A stretch of 64,000 nucleotides of DNA from JAFAXD01 sp051985675 (GTDB lineage: Bacteria; Pseudomonadota; Alphaproteobacteria; Rhizobiales; Xanthobacteraceae). Position numbers and translations under genes: made by a program. The stretch covers positions 38,494-102,493 of the forward strand of contig JBPYFJ010000065.1 in the NCBI GenBank assembly GCA_051985675.1, in the 5' to 3' direction. Below the pieces are notes generated by a model that was given only the letters and a program-made list of their open reading frames with translations, searched no databases and was not told where the DNA came from. Positions 46,798-55,414 of this stretch are shown here, piece by piece. The number at the start of each line of letters is the position of its first letter. Position 1 is the first letter of the stretch.

Positions 46798-47628
46798 GTG
46801 TCCACGAGTCCGGTAAGCACCTCGACTGTCGCGGGAACAGGCACGCCGCACGCCGCCGCCGGGCGCCCGCTTGTCTTGATCCGCGATGTCTCCAAGCTGT
46901 TCTCGAACGGCACGCTCGCAATCCGCGGCGTCAATCTCGATATCGCGGCGGGCGAATTCCTGAGCCTGCTCGGGCCCTCCGGATGCGGCAAATCCACGTT
47001 GTTGCGCATCATTGCCGGACTTGGCGCTCCGACCGCCGGAACGGTGTCGTGGCCGACTTCGACGCATGACGCGAGCGGCCGCGCGCAGCGTCAACTCGGC
47101 TTCGTGTTCCAGGACGCGACGCTGATGCCCTGGGCCAACGTGATGCGCAACGTCATGCTGCCGCTGACGCTGGCGCGCGAGGCCAAGGCCGAAGCCGCGC
47201 CCCGGGCCGCCGAGATGATCGAACTTGTCGGCCTCAAGGGTTTCGAGAAGGCCTATCCGCGCGAGCTCTCCGGCGGCATGCGCATGCGCGTATCGATCGC
47301 CCGTGCGCTGGTGACCCGGCCCCGCATCTTGCTCATGGACGAGCCGTTCGCCGCGCTCGACGAGATCACGCGCCACAAGCTCAACGACGACTTGCTGGCG
47401 CTGTGGTGGCAACAGCGATTCACGGTCGTTTTTGTGACGCATTCGGTCTTCGAGTCGGTCTACCTGTCGCAGCGCATCGTGGTGATGGCGGCGCGGCCGG
47501 GGCGGATCATGGCCGACTTTGCGGTCGACGCCCCCTATCCGCGCGACAGTCTGTTTCGCACGTCGGCCGATTATGGGCGCATCTGCCGCGTCGCTTCCGA
47601 GGCCCTTGCGCGCGCGATCGCCGCATGA
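46798..47628 (+). CDS. ABC transporter ATP-binding protein (NMT1/taurine class)
   Basis: 276 residues from a GTG at 46798; no strong ribosome binding site. Walker A GPSGCGKST, Q-loop VFQDATLMPW, signature LSGGMRMR, Walker B ILLMDEPFAALDE and the switch VTHSVFESVYL are all intact. It lies 34 bases after the binding protein gene, and its stop overlaps the permease start by four bases. Confidence 0.93.
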   Translation: MSTSPVSTSTVAGTGTPHAAAGRPLVLIRDVSKLFSNGTLAIRGVNLDIAAGEFLSLLGPSGCGKSTLLRIIAGLGAPTAGTVSWPTSTHDASGRAQRQLGFVFQDATLMPWANVMRNVMLPLTLAREAKAEAAPRAAEMIELVGLKGFEKAYPRELSGGMRMRVSIARALVTRPRILLMDEPFAALDEITRHKLNDDLLALWWQQRFTVVFVTHSVFESVYLSQRIVVMAARPGRIMADFAVDAPYPRDSLFRTSADYGRICRVASEALARAIAA

Positions 47629-48506
47629 ACGACATGTCCCCTGCGCCGACAGTCGCCCACAACGGAACCGACGCCGAAGCGCGGCCGGTGTTTCGCGAGG
47701 AACGCCGCATTCTTGGGCTGGCGGCGAGTACCTGGCCGGGCATTATCGCGCCGGTCGTGATTGGAATAGTGATGCTATGCGCCTGGGAGGCGCTGGTCCG
47801 GATCAAGGGGATCCCGTCCTACATTCTTCCCGGCCCGCTGTTGATCGCGCAGACGTTGATCGCTGATTGGGGCACGCTGTCGGAAGCGCTGCTCATCACG
47901 CTGCGCATCACCTTTGCGGCGCTCTTCGCCGCGATCACCGTGGGGGTTGCGCTCGCGATCATCTTCACCCAGTCGAAGTGGCTCGAGAAATCGTTGTTTC
48001 CCTATGCGGTGATCCTGCAAGTCACGCCGATCGTCGCGATCGCTCCGCTGATCATTATCTGGGTCGGCGACATCAAACTGTCGCTGCTGATCTGCGCCTG
48101 GATCGTCGCGTTCTTCCCGATTCTGTCCAACACCATCATCGGATTGAACTCCGCCGATCACAATCTGATCAATCTGTTTCAGCTCTACGGCGCGAGCCGC
48201 TGGCAGACGCTGCGCTACCTGCGCTTGCCGGCGGCGCTGCCGTTCTTCCTGGCCGGATTGAAGATCTCCGGCGGTCTGGCGCTCATCGGCGCCGTGGTGG
48301 CGGAATTCGTGGCCGGATCGGGCGGGAGCGCCTCCGGCCTCGCCTACCGGATTCTCGAATCCGGCTATCAGTTGCGAATCCCGCGCATGTTCGCGGCCCT
48401 GCTGCTGATCTCGCTCAGCGGAATTGCGATCTTCTTTGTGACCAGCGTGATTGCTCACCTCGCGCTGCGCCGCTGGCATGAAAGCGCGGTGGTGCGGGAA
48501 AACTGA
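47625..48506 (+). CDS. ABC transporter permease (NMT1/taurine class)
   Basis: 293 residues from the ATG at 47625, overlapping the ATPase stop (ATGA). About 35 polar residues precede six membrane segments; the coupling loop is FQLYGASRWQTLRYLRLPAALPFFL. It completes a binding protein-ATPase-permease importer operon, 45735-48506. A single permease gene implies a homodimeric channel. Confidence 0.92.
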   Translation: MNDMSPAPTVAHNGTDAEARPVFREERRILGLAASTWPGIIAPVVIGIVMLCAWEALVRIKGIPSYILPGPLLIAQTLIADWGTLSEALLITLRITFAALFAAITVGVALAIIFTQSKWLEKSLFPYAVILQVTPIVAIAPLIIIWVGDIKLSLLICAWIVAFFPILSNTIIGLNSADHNLINLFQLYGASRWQTLRYLRLPAALPFFLAGLKISGGLALIGAVVAEFVAGSGGSASGLAYRILESGYQLRIPRMFAALLLISLSGIAIFFVTSVIAHLALRRWHESAVVREN

Positions 48507-48528
48507 GCGTGACGGTTGCCGAGCGCGC

Positions 48529-49590
48529 TTAGTTCAGGCCAAACAACTTGCGCGCGTTGCCGCCCGCGATCGCCGCGATCGTCTTGTCGTCGAAGCCTTC
48601 GACCGACGCAACGTGGCCGACCGGATCGTACTCGCCCATATCGTAGGGATAATCCGTCCCCATCAGGATGCGATCAGGACCGAATACGCGAACCAGGTTC
48701 TCCAACTGGTGCGGCGTGAACACCACCGTGTCGAAGTAGAACTTGCGCAGGTAGTGCGTCGGCGGCTTCGGCAGGGCGCCGTGCGAGTCCGAGCGTGCGC
48801 CCCAGGCGTGGTCCATACGTCCCGAATAGGCGGTCGCGAACGCACCACCGTGCACCGCCAGGATCCTCAGATTCGGAAAGCGTTCGAGTACGCCGTCGAA
48901 AATGAGGTTGTGGACCGCAATCGTCGTGTCGAGCGGATTGCCGATCACATTGTTGAAGTAGTAGCGGGCCAGCCGGCTAGGGGCCGTGAAGCCCTGCGGA
49001 TGAATGACGACCAATGCTCGGAGCGCTTCGGCTTTGGCCCAGAACGGATCAAAGGCCGGATCGGACAACTCGCGGCCGTCCACATTGGTCAGGATCTGCA
49101 CGCCCTTGAAGCCCATCGTACGCATGCAGCGCTCGAGTTCGCTGGCTGCCGCGTCCGCATCTGGAAGCGGTACCGTGCCGAACGGAACAAACCGGTCGGG
49201 CCGCCGCGCGGCGAATTCAGCAAGACCGTCGTTGATCATGCGGGCAGCCCTGAGGGCAATCTCGGATGGCACGTTGTAGTAACACTGCATCGGCGTCGGC
49301 TTGATCGCCTGGACGGCGATGCCCATGGCATCGAGATCGGCCAGCCGTTCGTTCAATGTGGTGAGGCGAGAACGGCGATCGGCATCCTGCTTTTTGCCGA
49401 GCGTGATCGTGTCCTGGGCGGCGGTCGCGTGCGCTGGCGGAAGATGGGGCTTCACCAGATCCGCAGCAGCCTCGATCATGACGTGGGAGTGGATATCGAG
49501 CGTGCCCGATCGTGGGCGCCGCGCATCGACCCGCGCAGGGTCGTGCGTGCGCGCGGCGGTCAGCGTGTATTTGCTCCAGATGTCGGGCAT
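48529..49590 (-). CDS. amidohydrolase family 2 protein, ACMSD-like
   Basis: 353 residues. Metal ligands: LDIHSHVMIEAA (HxH near residue 34), VIHPQG, LAVHGGAFATAYSGRMDHAW and the aspartate in GTDYPYDMGEYDP. These are characteristic of aminocarboxymuconate-semialdehyde decarboxylase and related decarboxylases or hydratases of aromatic breakdown. It converges with the ABC permease gene and may finish the same catabolic route. Exact reaction unknown. Confidence 0.88.
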   Translation of the reverse strand: MPDIWSKYTLTAARTHDPARVDARRPRSGTLDIHSHVMIEAAADLVKPHLPPAHATAAQDTITLGKKQDADRRSRLTTLNERLADLDAMGIAVQAIKPTPMQCYYNVPSEIALRAARMINDGLAEFAARRPDRFVPFGTVPLPDADAAASELERCMRTMGFKGVQILTNVDGRELSDPAFDPFWAKAEALRALVVIHPQGFTAPSRLARYYFNNVIGNPLDTTIAVHNLIFDGVLERFPNLRILAVHGGAFATAYSGRMDHAWGARSDSHGALPKPPTHYLRKFYFDTVVFTPHQLENLVRVFGPDRILMGTDYPYDMGEYDPVGHVASVEGFDDKTIAAIAGGNARKLFGLN

Positions 49591-49639
49591 GCGATCTCCC
49601 CTATTGCGATTGCGTCAGGCGGCGTGCGGCCGGACAATA

Positions 49640-50179
49640 TCAAGTCTGCGCTTGGTGTCGCCGGAATTCGCGTAGCCGCAACCAGACCGCGATGCCTACC
49701 CCAACAACCGCTACGAGGATCAACGCGACCAGTAATGCCGAGCGTTCGAGCCACGCGATCGCCGGCACGCACAACGCCATCACCAGCCCCAGCAGCGAGA
49801 CCTGCCAGTCAAGCGTATGCACACCGGCGATGAATGTGCCGAGCGCCAGCAGCATCAGAATGGCCAGCCCGGTCGCATCGGCGTTGAGCATGGTCTGCAC
49901 GGTTGGTAGCAGCACAAGGTTCATCGCGCCCAGAATCGCGAGCCAATGCAAAATCTGCGTCCAGATCAGCCGAATCCGATCGTTCCGGGTCTCGGCATGG
50001 CGCCATCCCGTGACGATGCACAGGATTCCGATCATCACCGCGAGAAACTCCCAGTAATCGATCAGCGCCCGTCTGGCGAAGCTCGTGTAGGCGATGCCGA
50101 AGATGGTCAGCACCCACACCACCCCATAGGGCAGCTCACGCAGCCAAAAATGAAAGTGCGAGTGCCCGGTGCTGTTCAT
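49640..50179 (-). CDS. integral membrane protein, unknown function
   Basis: 179 residues from the ATG at 50179, with GGAG upstream. At least five hydrophobic segments are visible, such as LPYGVVWVLTIFGIAYTSF, WEFLAVMIGILCIVTGW, LHWLAILGAMNLVLLPTV, AILMLLALGTFIAGVH and ALLVALILVAVVGVGIAVWL. A histidine-rich start (HSHFHFW) precedes the first segment. No known family recognised. It is transcribed towards the amidohydrolase gene. Confidence 0.7.
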   Translation of the reverse strand: MNSTGHSHFHFWLRELPYGVVWVLTIFGIAYTSFARRALIDYWEFLAVMIGILCIVTGWRHAETRNDRIRLIWTQILHWLAILGAMNLVLLPTVQTMLNADATGLAILMLLALGTFIAGVHTLDWQVSLLGLVMALCVPAIAWLERSALLVALILVAVVGVGIAVWLRLREFRRHQAQT

Positions 50180-50544
50180 ACCGTAGTCTCCACCCCGACG
50201 ATCAACGCGGGTCCATTCGTGTTTCCATCCGCATGCGCGCTGGACCCATGCGACACGCATAATAGCCGCGACGAGACGGCAAAGCTGAGCGATTGCAAAA
50301 CGCCATGCATGTTGTTGATGTCGGTGCAAGTTCCTTGCAGCCCGCCCATGGATGCCTCTCTCGCGGAATTGGGCATCCATGGTCACAACGGCGATAAAAA
50401 CCGCGTTTATTCAATAGGTTGTCATGGATGCCCGGATTCGCCCAAAATGGGCATCCATGAGGGCATCCATGGTGGCAAAGCGACCGTTTTGCCGGATTCC
50501 CCGTCGGCAGGCCGGAATAGCGCGCAGTTGGCAAAAAACAGAGA
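50180..50544. other. intergenic region with repeat array
   Basis: No gene is seen in these 365 bases between the divergent membrane protein and molybdenum hydroxylase genes. The stretch 50346-50471 holds the five-copy GGCATCCATG array described separately. The remaining sequence is the probable promoter region of both genes. No riboswitch or small ORF with a good ribosome binding site was found. Confidence 0.6.
50346..50471. repeat. five-copy GGCATCCATG inverted/direct repeat array
   Basis: The 9-mer GCATCCATG occurs at 50373-50381, 50451-50459 and 50463-50471, and its complement CATGGATGC at 50347-50355 and 50423-50431. Flanks extend the consensus to GGGCATCCATGG. Copies 1-2 make a perfect 11-bp inverted repeat (50346-50356 with 50372-50382) and copies 3-4 another (50423-50433 with 50449-50459). 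Located before the molybdenum hydroxylase gene at 50545. Confidence 0.8.
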
Positions 50545-52860
50545 GTGGACCACGTGGACGCAAGCACATCCAAGACGGGCCGGCGCGAGGATCATCGGCT
50601 CGTGTCCGGGCACGGCAAATACACCGCCGATTGGAATCTCGAAGGTCAGGCGCACGCCTGGTTTCTGCGCAGCGACCATGCCCATGCCGAGATCGTTTCG
50701 ATCGACACCAGCGCCGCCTTGGCGGTTCCAGGTGTGCTCGCCGTCCTGACCGGCGCCGACGTGGCCAAAGCCGCGTTCAAAACGCCGCCCGCGATCATGT
50801 TCATGAAGGGCAAGGGCGGGAGTTCCTTCAAGCTGCCGCATCGCCATGCGCTGGCGCACGAGCGCGTCCGCTTCGTGGGCGAGCCGGTGGCGCTGGTCGT
50901 CGCCGAGAGCGAGGCCGCGGCCCAGGACGGCGCCGAGCGCATCGCGGTCGAGTACCGCGATCTCCCGGCCGTGATCGATGCGCAGGCCGCGCTCGCGGCT
51001 GGCGCGCCGGTGCTGCATGCGGACGTACCCGGTAATGTCGGCATGGAATACGAATACGGTGCGCTCGCACCGACCGAAGCCGCGTTTGCCAAGGCCGCCC
51101 ACGTGGCGCGTATTACGCTCGATGCGCAGCGCATCGCCGGCAACCCGATGGAGCCGAAAGCGTGCCTTGCCTCGTTCAATCCGACAACCGGCTTCTACGA
51201 TGTTTACTTGCCGACCCAGGGAATGGCCGACGTCCGCGGTGGCTTCGCGCACGTGGCTGGTGTTGCGCCGGACAAGATCCGCATTCACGCCAACGACGTG
51301 GGGGGCGCCTTCGGAGTGCGCAACGAGGTCTATCCGGAATTCGCCGCCCTGTTCCTGGCGACGCGGCTGCTGGGCCGCCCGGTGAAGTGGGTCGGAACGC
51401 GCGCTGAAAGCATCCTGAGTGATCACCATGGACGCGGCGCTACGCTCACCGGCGCGCTTGCGCTCGACGCGGACGGCAATTTCCTCGGACTCCGCATCGA
51501 GTGGCTGGTGAACATGGGGGCCTACGCATCCAACGCGGGTCCGTTCATCAACACCGGCGCCGCGCCGACCTCAAGCGCGATCAACGCCTATCGGATTCCG
51601 GCTGCCTACGGATCGCATCAGCTCGTGTTCACCAATACGACGCCGACAACGGCCTATCGCGGCGCCGGCCGGCCAAACGTCGCTTATCTGGCGGAGCGCC
51701 TGGTCGACGAGGCGGCGCGCATTACCGGGATCGATCGCGTCGCACTGCGTCGCAAGAACCTGATCCCGAAGACGGCTTTCCCCTACAAGACGCCGACCGG
51801 CTCAACCTACGACAGCGGCGATCCTCCGGGTCTCTTGAAGCAGGCCCTGGAGGAAGCGGACTGGAAGGGTTTTGAGCGCCGGCGCCGCGCGGCTAAGCGC
51901 AGCGGGAAGCTGCGCGGCATCGGCTGTGCGGTCTTCATCGAGCCGTCGGGCGGGGTCGGCCAGGAGGAAATTGCGATCCGCTTCGACGCGAATGGTTCGC
52001 TCGATCTCTTCACGCTGTCCGGCGCGTCCGGACAGGGCCATGAGACCGTGTTTCCGGAACTCGTCGCCGACATCCTGGGGATTGCGTCCGACAAGGTCAG
52101 ATTGCGCGCGAGCGATCCGGAGGGGCCGCTGCTTGTCGGTACGGGCAGCTTTGGCTCGCGTTCGCTCATAAGCCATGGCGGCGCGCTCGCGACCGGGGCA
52201 CGCGAGGTCATCCGCAAGGGTGCGGAGCTCGCTGCCAGGGAGCTCGAAGTGGCCGAAACTGATCTCGTGTTCGAACAAGGTCGCTACCGGGTGTCCGGCA
52301 CCGACGTCTCCATCAACCTGGCAGACTTGGCGATGAAATTGTCTGGCGGCGGCGCTCACCCGCTCAACACAACCATCAAGATCAATACCTCGGCGGCGTT
52401 CCCAAGCGGGGCACACGTGTGCGAGGTCGAGATTGATGCGGCAACCGGCGTCCTCGAGCTCATTCGCTACGTCGCGGTCGATGACGCGGGCAAGATCTAC
52501 AATCACGCGATCGTCGAAGGCCAGGTCATCGGCGGCTTGGTGCAAGGCATCGGCCAGGCCATGGGCGAGCATTGCGTCTACGAGCCGGAGACCGGCCAGC
52601 TGCTGACCGGCACGTTCATGGACTACTACATGCCGCGCGCGGACGTGCTGCCGGAACTTGCGCTGCGCGATCGCCCGGTGCCGTCACCAGCAAACCCCCT
52701 GGGCGCCAAAGGCGCAGGCGAAGCGGGCACGACCGGCTCGATCCCGACGATCGCCAACGCGGTGATCGATGCGCTGGCACCCTGCGGCGTCACGCATCTC
52801 GACATGCCGTTCACGCCGCATCGCATCTGGGAAGCGTTGCGGACCGCGAAGTCGACCTGA
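50545..52860 (+). CDS. xanthine dehydrogenase family protein, molybdopterin-binding (large) subunit, second copy
   Basis: 771 residues with the a/b hammerhead and molybdopterin-binding regions. Motifs: DVGGAFGVRNE, TAYRGAGRPN, SGASGQGHET and the catalytic glutamate in GAGEAGTT near residue 726. AYRGAGRP instead of the CO-dehydrogenase cysteine loop points to an aldehyde or heterocycle oxidase. It starts at a GTG (50545), with a second in-frame GTG at 50554. FAD and iron-sulfur subunit genes are again absent from its surroundings. It is a distant paralogue of 1377-3773. Confidence 0.88.
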   Translation: MDHVDASTSKTGRREDHRLVSGHGKYTADWNLEGQAHAWFLRSDHAHAEIVSIDTSAALAVPGVLAVLTGADVAKAAFKTPPAIMFMKGKGGSSFKLPHRHALAHERVRFVGEPVALVVAESEAAAQDGAERIAVEYRDLPAVIDAQAALAAGAPVLHADVPGNVGMEYEYGALAPTEAAFAKAAHVARITLDAQRIAGNPMEPKACLASFNPTTGFYDVYLPTQGMADVRGGFAHVAGVAPDKIRIHANDVGGAFGVRNEVYPEFAALFLATRLLGRPVKWVGTRAESILSDHHGRGATLTGALALDADGNFLGLRIEWLVNMGAYASNAGPFINTGAAPTSSAINAYRIPAAYGSHQLVFTNTTPTTAYRGAGRPNVAYLAERLVDEAARITGIDRVALRRKNLIPKTAFPYKTPTGSTYDSGDPPGLLKQALEEADWKGFERRRRAAKRSGKLRGIGCAVFIEPSGGVGQEEIAIRFDANGSLDLFTLSGASGQGHETVFPELVADILGIASDKVRLRASDPEGPLLVGTGSFGSRSLISHGGALATGAREVIRKGAELAARELEVAETDLVFEQGRYRVSGTDVSINLADLAMKLSGGGAHPLNTTIKINTSAAFPSGAHVCEVEIDAATGVLELIRYVAVDDAGKIYNHAIVEGQVIGGLVQGIGQAMGEHCVYEPETGQLLTGTFMDYYMPRADVLPELALRDRPVPSPANPLGAKGAGEAGTTGSIPTIANAVIDALAPCGVTHLDMPFTPHRIWEALRTAKST

Positions 52861-52886
52861 TCCGATACGACGCGAGCCCCGCGCGA

Positions 52887-53984
52887 TCAGGCCTTGAAGT
52901 GTTTCGACAGCTTCAGGCTCTGAGCCTGATAGTTTGACCCGATGCCTTCGCCATAGAGCTTGTCCGGGCGCGCCAGCATCTTCTCGTAAATGAGGCGACC
53001 CACGATCTGGCCGTGTTCGAGGATGAATGGCACTTCGCGCGAGCGAACCTCGAGAACGGCGCGCGCACCGGTGCCGCCTGCGCCCGCGTAGCCAAATCCG
53101 GGGTCAAAGAAGCCCGCATAATGGACGCGGAACTCGCCGACCAGCGGATCGAACGGCACCATTTCGGCGGCATAGTCCGGGGGCACCTGCACGGCCTCCT
53201 TGGAGGCCAGGATGTAGAACTCGTCCGGATCAAGGATCAGCTTGCTGTCGCGCGCGGAGATTGGCTCCCAGAAATCCGCGACCTCGTAGCCGGCGCGGTG
53301 ATCCACATCGATCACCCCGGTATGGCGTTTGGCGCGGTAGCCGATCAGCGAACCGAAGCCGGCAAGATCGACCCCGACTGCGATGCCTTCGCTGACGTCA
53401 GCCTTGTCGTCGTCGACCAATCGTTCGGCGGCATGCAGGGAGGCGAGTGCTGCCGCGTCGAGCGTCGCGGCACCGCGCCGAAACCGGATCTGCGACAGGC
53501 GCGAGCCGGCACGCACCAGCACCGGAAACGTGCGAGGACTGATCTCTGCATAAAGCGGGCCGGTGTAGCCTGCGCCAACACGATCGAACCCGCGGGTGCC
53601 GTCCGCGATCACGCGGGTGAACACGTCGAGACGACCGGTCGAACTCTTCGGATTGGCAGAGGCCGCAATGTCGGCCGGAAGCGCAAGCCGCTCCTGCAAC
53701 GGCACGATGTAGACGCAGCCCGTTTCCAGCACTGCGCCTTCGCCGAGATTGATCTGGTGCAGCTTGAGCGCCGCGATGCGGTCGGCGACTGACGTGCCGG
53801 GGCCCGGCAGGAAGCTTGCGCGCACCCGGTAGGCGGTATCGCCCAAGCGCAGATCGAGGCTCGCAGGCTGGATTTGCGCCGGCACGAACGGGCACGCCGG
53901 AACGATGGCGCCGGCCCGCGCAAGCGCATCGATCATGCGGTCAGGCAATATGCCCTTGTCGGCGGTGTTGAGAGCGGGCGCCAT
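52887..53984 (-). CDS. dcd: 2'-deoxycytidine 5'-triphosphate deaminase, double-length form
   Basis: 365 residues from the ATG at 53984, about twice the 193 of E. coli Dcd. Both halves show dUTPase-fold elements: ASANPKSSTGRLDVFTRVI and GYTGPLYAEISPRTF in the first, EFYILASKEAVQVP and HYAGFFDPGFGYAG in the second. It is the fused family found in alphaproteobacteria. It converts dCTP to dUTP for thymidylate synthesis. Divergent from metZ. Upstream frame from 54170 has no family character. Confidence 0.9.
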   Translation of the reverse strand: MAPALNTADKGILPDRMIDALARAGAIVPACPFVPAQIQPASLDLRLGDTAYRVRASFLPGPGTSVADRIAALKLHQINLGEGAVLETGCVYIVPLQERLALPADIAASANPKSSTGRLDVFTRVIADGTRGFDRVGAGYTGPLYAEISPRTFPVLVRAGSRLSQIRFRRGAATLDAAALASLHAAERLVDDDKADVSEGIAVGVDLAGFGSLIGYRAKRHTGVIDVDHRAGYEVADFWEPISARDSKLILDPDEFYILASKEAVQVPPDYAAEMVPFDPLVGEFRVHYAGFFDPGFGYAGAGGTGARAVLEVRSREVPFILEHGQIVGRLIYEKMLARPDKLYGEGIGSNYQAQSLKLSKHFKA

Positions 53985-54051
53985 ATCGGGCGATGATCTA
54001 CCCAATAGCGGCCTTGACGGAAAGCCGCGCCGCTTGTTAGGAACGGGTTGT

Positions 54052-54112
54052 CCCGTGGTCATTTGAGCCGGCCGGCTTGCAGCCACGTTAAATAAATCGC
54101 TAAAAGGCCGGG
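54052..54112 (+). ncRNA. SAM-II (SAM-alpha) riboswitch upstream of metZ
   Basis: The sequence CGTGGTCATTTGAGCCGG, then GGCTTGCAGCCACGTTAAA and AATCGCTAAAAGG, follows the SAM-II consensus almost base for base. The P1 stem is CGTGG (54054-54058) with CCACG (54083-54087), and the GG at 54106-54107 closes the pseudoknot with CC in the loop. It should bind S-adenosylmethionine and repress metZ when SAM is plentiful. SAM-II RNAs are known before methionine genes in alphaproteobacteria. Confidence 0.9.
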
Positions 54113-54124
54113 GGACCTGTGGAA

Positions 54125-54155
54125 CCCGGCTCGGAACATTCCGGCCGGGATTTTT
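54125..54155 (+). terminator. intrinsic terminator between the SAM-II aptamer and metZ
   Basis: CCCGGC-(T)-CGGA pairs with TCCG-GCCGGG (54125-54135 with 54140-54149), about a 10-bp stem with one bulge and a 4-base loop, followed by ATTTTTGTT. The left arm CCCGGC can instead pair with GCCGGG at 54107-54112, overlapping the 3' end of the aptamer, which would act as an anti-terminator. The metZ ribosome binding site follows directly after the T run. Confidence 0.7.
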
Positions 54156-54168
54156 GTTGGAGGTCCTC

Positions 54169-55356
54169 ATGCCTGCGCCTGCGCGCCGCTATCGTCCAGA
54201 AACCGAACTTGTTCACGCCGGCGGTCTACGCTCGCCGTTCGGCGAAACCTCGGAGGCCCTGTTTCTCACGCAGGGCTTTGTCTACGAGAGCGCCGAGCAG
54301 TGCGAGGCGCGCTTCAAGGGCGAAGAGCCGGGCTTTCTCTATTCGCGCTTCTCCAATCCGACCGTCGCGATGTTCGAACGGCGGATGGCGACCTTCGAGG
54401 GGGCCGAAGCGGCGCGCGCGACCGCGACCGGCATGGCGGCCGTGACGACGGCATTGGTCGGGCAACTGAAGGCTGGCGATCACGTGGTGGCCGCCAAGGC
54501 GCTATTCGGCTCCTGTCGCTGGGTCGTCGAGGATTTCCTGCCGCGCTTCGGCGTCGCCTCGACCCTCGTCGACGGCACCGATCTCGACCAATGGCAAAAG
54601 GCGGTACGCCCCAATACCAAGACGTTCTTTCTCGAGAGCCCGACCAATCCGGTGCTCGAGGTCATCGACATAACCGCGGTCGCGAAGATCGCTCACGCCG
54701 CCGGGGCCACTCTGGTGGTCGACAACGTGTTCGCCACGCCGCTGTGGCAAAGTCCGCTTGCGCTTGGTGCTGACGTGGTCGTCTATTCGGCCACCAAACA
54801 CATCGATGGCCAGGGACGCTGCCTGGGCGGGATCATTCTGGCGTCGGATAAATTCATCCAGGACAACATTCATCAATTCATCCGTCAGACCGGCCCCTCG
54901 ATGTCGCCGTTCAACGCCTGGGTCTTGCTCAAGGGCCTTGAAACCCTGCACCTGCGCGTGCGCCGCCAAACCGAGACGGCGGCCGCCGTTGCGGCGGCGC
55001 TGGCCGACCATCCCAAGATCACGCGGCTGATCTATCCTGGCCGGCCCGACCATCCGCAGGCGGATGTGGTGCGGCGGCAGATGTCGGGCGGCTCGACCCT
55101 CGTTGCTTTCGAGGTGGCGGGCGGCAAGGGCGGAACGTTCCGGTTCCTCAATGGGCTCAAGCTTATTCGCATCACCAACAATCTGGGGGACGCCAAAAGC
55201 CTCGTCACCCATCCGGCGACAACGACGCACCAGCGCTTGACCCCGGAGGCCCGCGCCGAACTCGGAATCACTGACGGCACCGTGCGCTTTTCCGCCGGGC
55301 TCGAGCATCCCGACGATGTGATTGCCGATCTGCAAACGGCGCTGGAGCGGACCTGA
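54169..55356 (+). CDS. metZ: O-succinylhomoserine sulfhydrylase
   Basis: 395 residues from the ATG at 54169 with GGAGG at 54159-54163. The PLP-dependent cystathionine gamma-synthase family pattern is clear: YSRFSNPTVAMFE, ATATGMAAV, the lysine in YSATKHIDGQGRCLGG at residue 210 and the C-terminal VRFSAGLEHPDD. The 'RFSAGLE' ending and alphaproteobacterial context favour MetZ, which makes homocysteine directly from O-succinylhomoserine and sulfide. It is controlled by the SAM-II riboswitch in its leader. Its product feeds metH. Confidence 0.93.
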   Translation: MPAPARRYRPETELVHAGGLRSPFGETSEALFLTQGFVYESAEQCEARFKGEEPGFLYSRFSNPTVAMFERRMATFEGAEAARATATGMAAVTTALVGQLKAGDHVVAAKALFGSCRWVVEDFLPRFGVASTLVDGTDLDQWQKAVRPNTKTFFLESPTNPVLEVIDITAVAKIAHAAGATLVVDNVFATPLWQSPLALGADVVVYSATKHIDGQGRCLGGIILASDKFIQDNIHQFIRQTGPSMSPFNAWVLLKGLETLHLRVRRQTETAAAVAAALADHPKITRLIYPGRPDHPQADVVRRQMSGGSTLVAFEVAGGKGGTFRFLNGLKLIRITNNLGDAKSLVTHPATTTHQRLTPEARAELGITDGTVRFSAGLEHPDDVIADLQTALERT

Positions 55357-55414
55357 ACCAGGAATCGGGTGGCCAGCGATCAGTCGTCAGATCTGGGGGT
55401 CGACCGACTACCGG

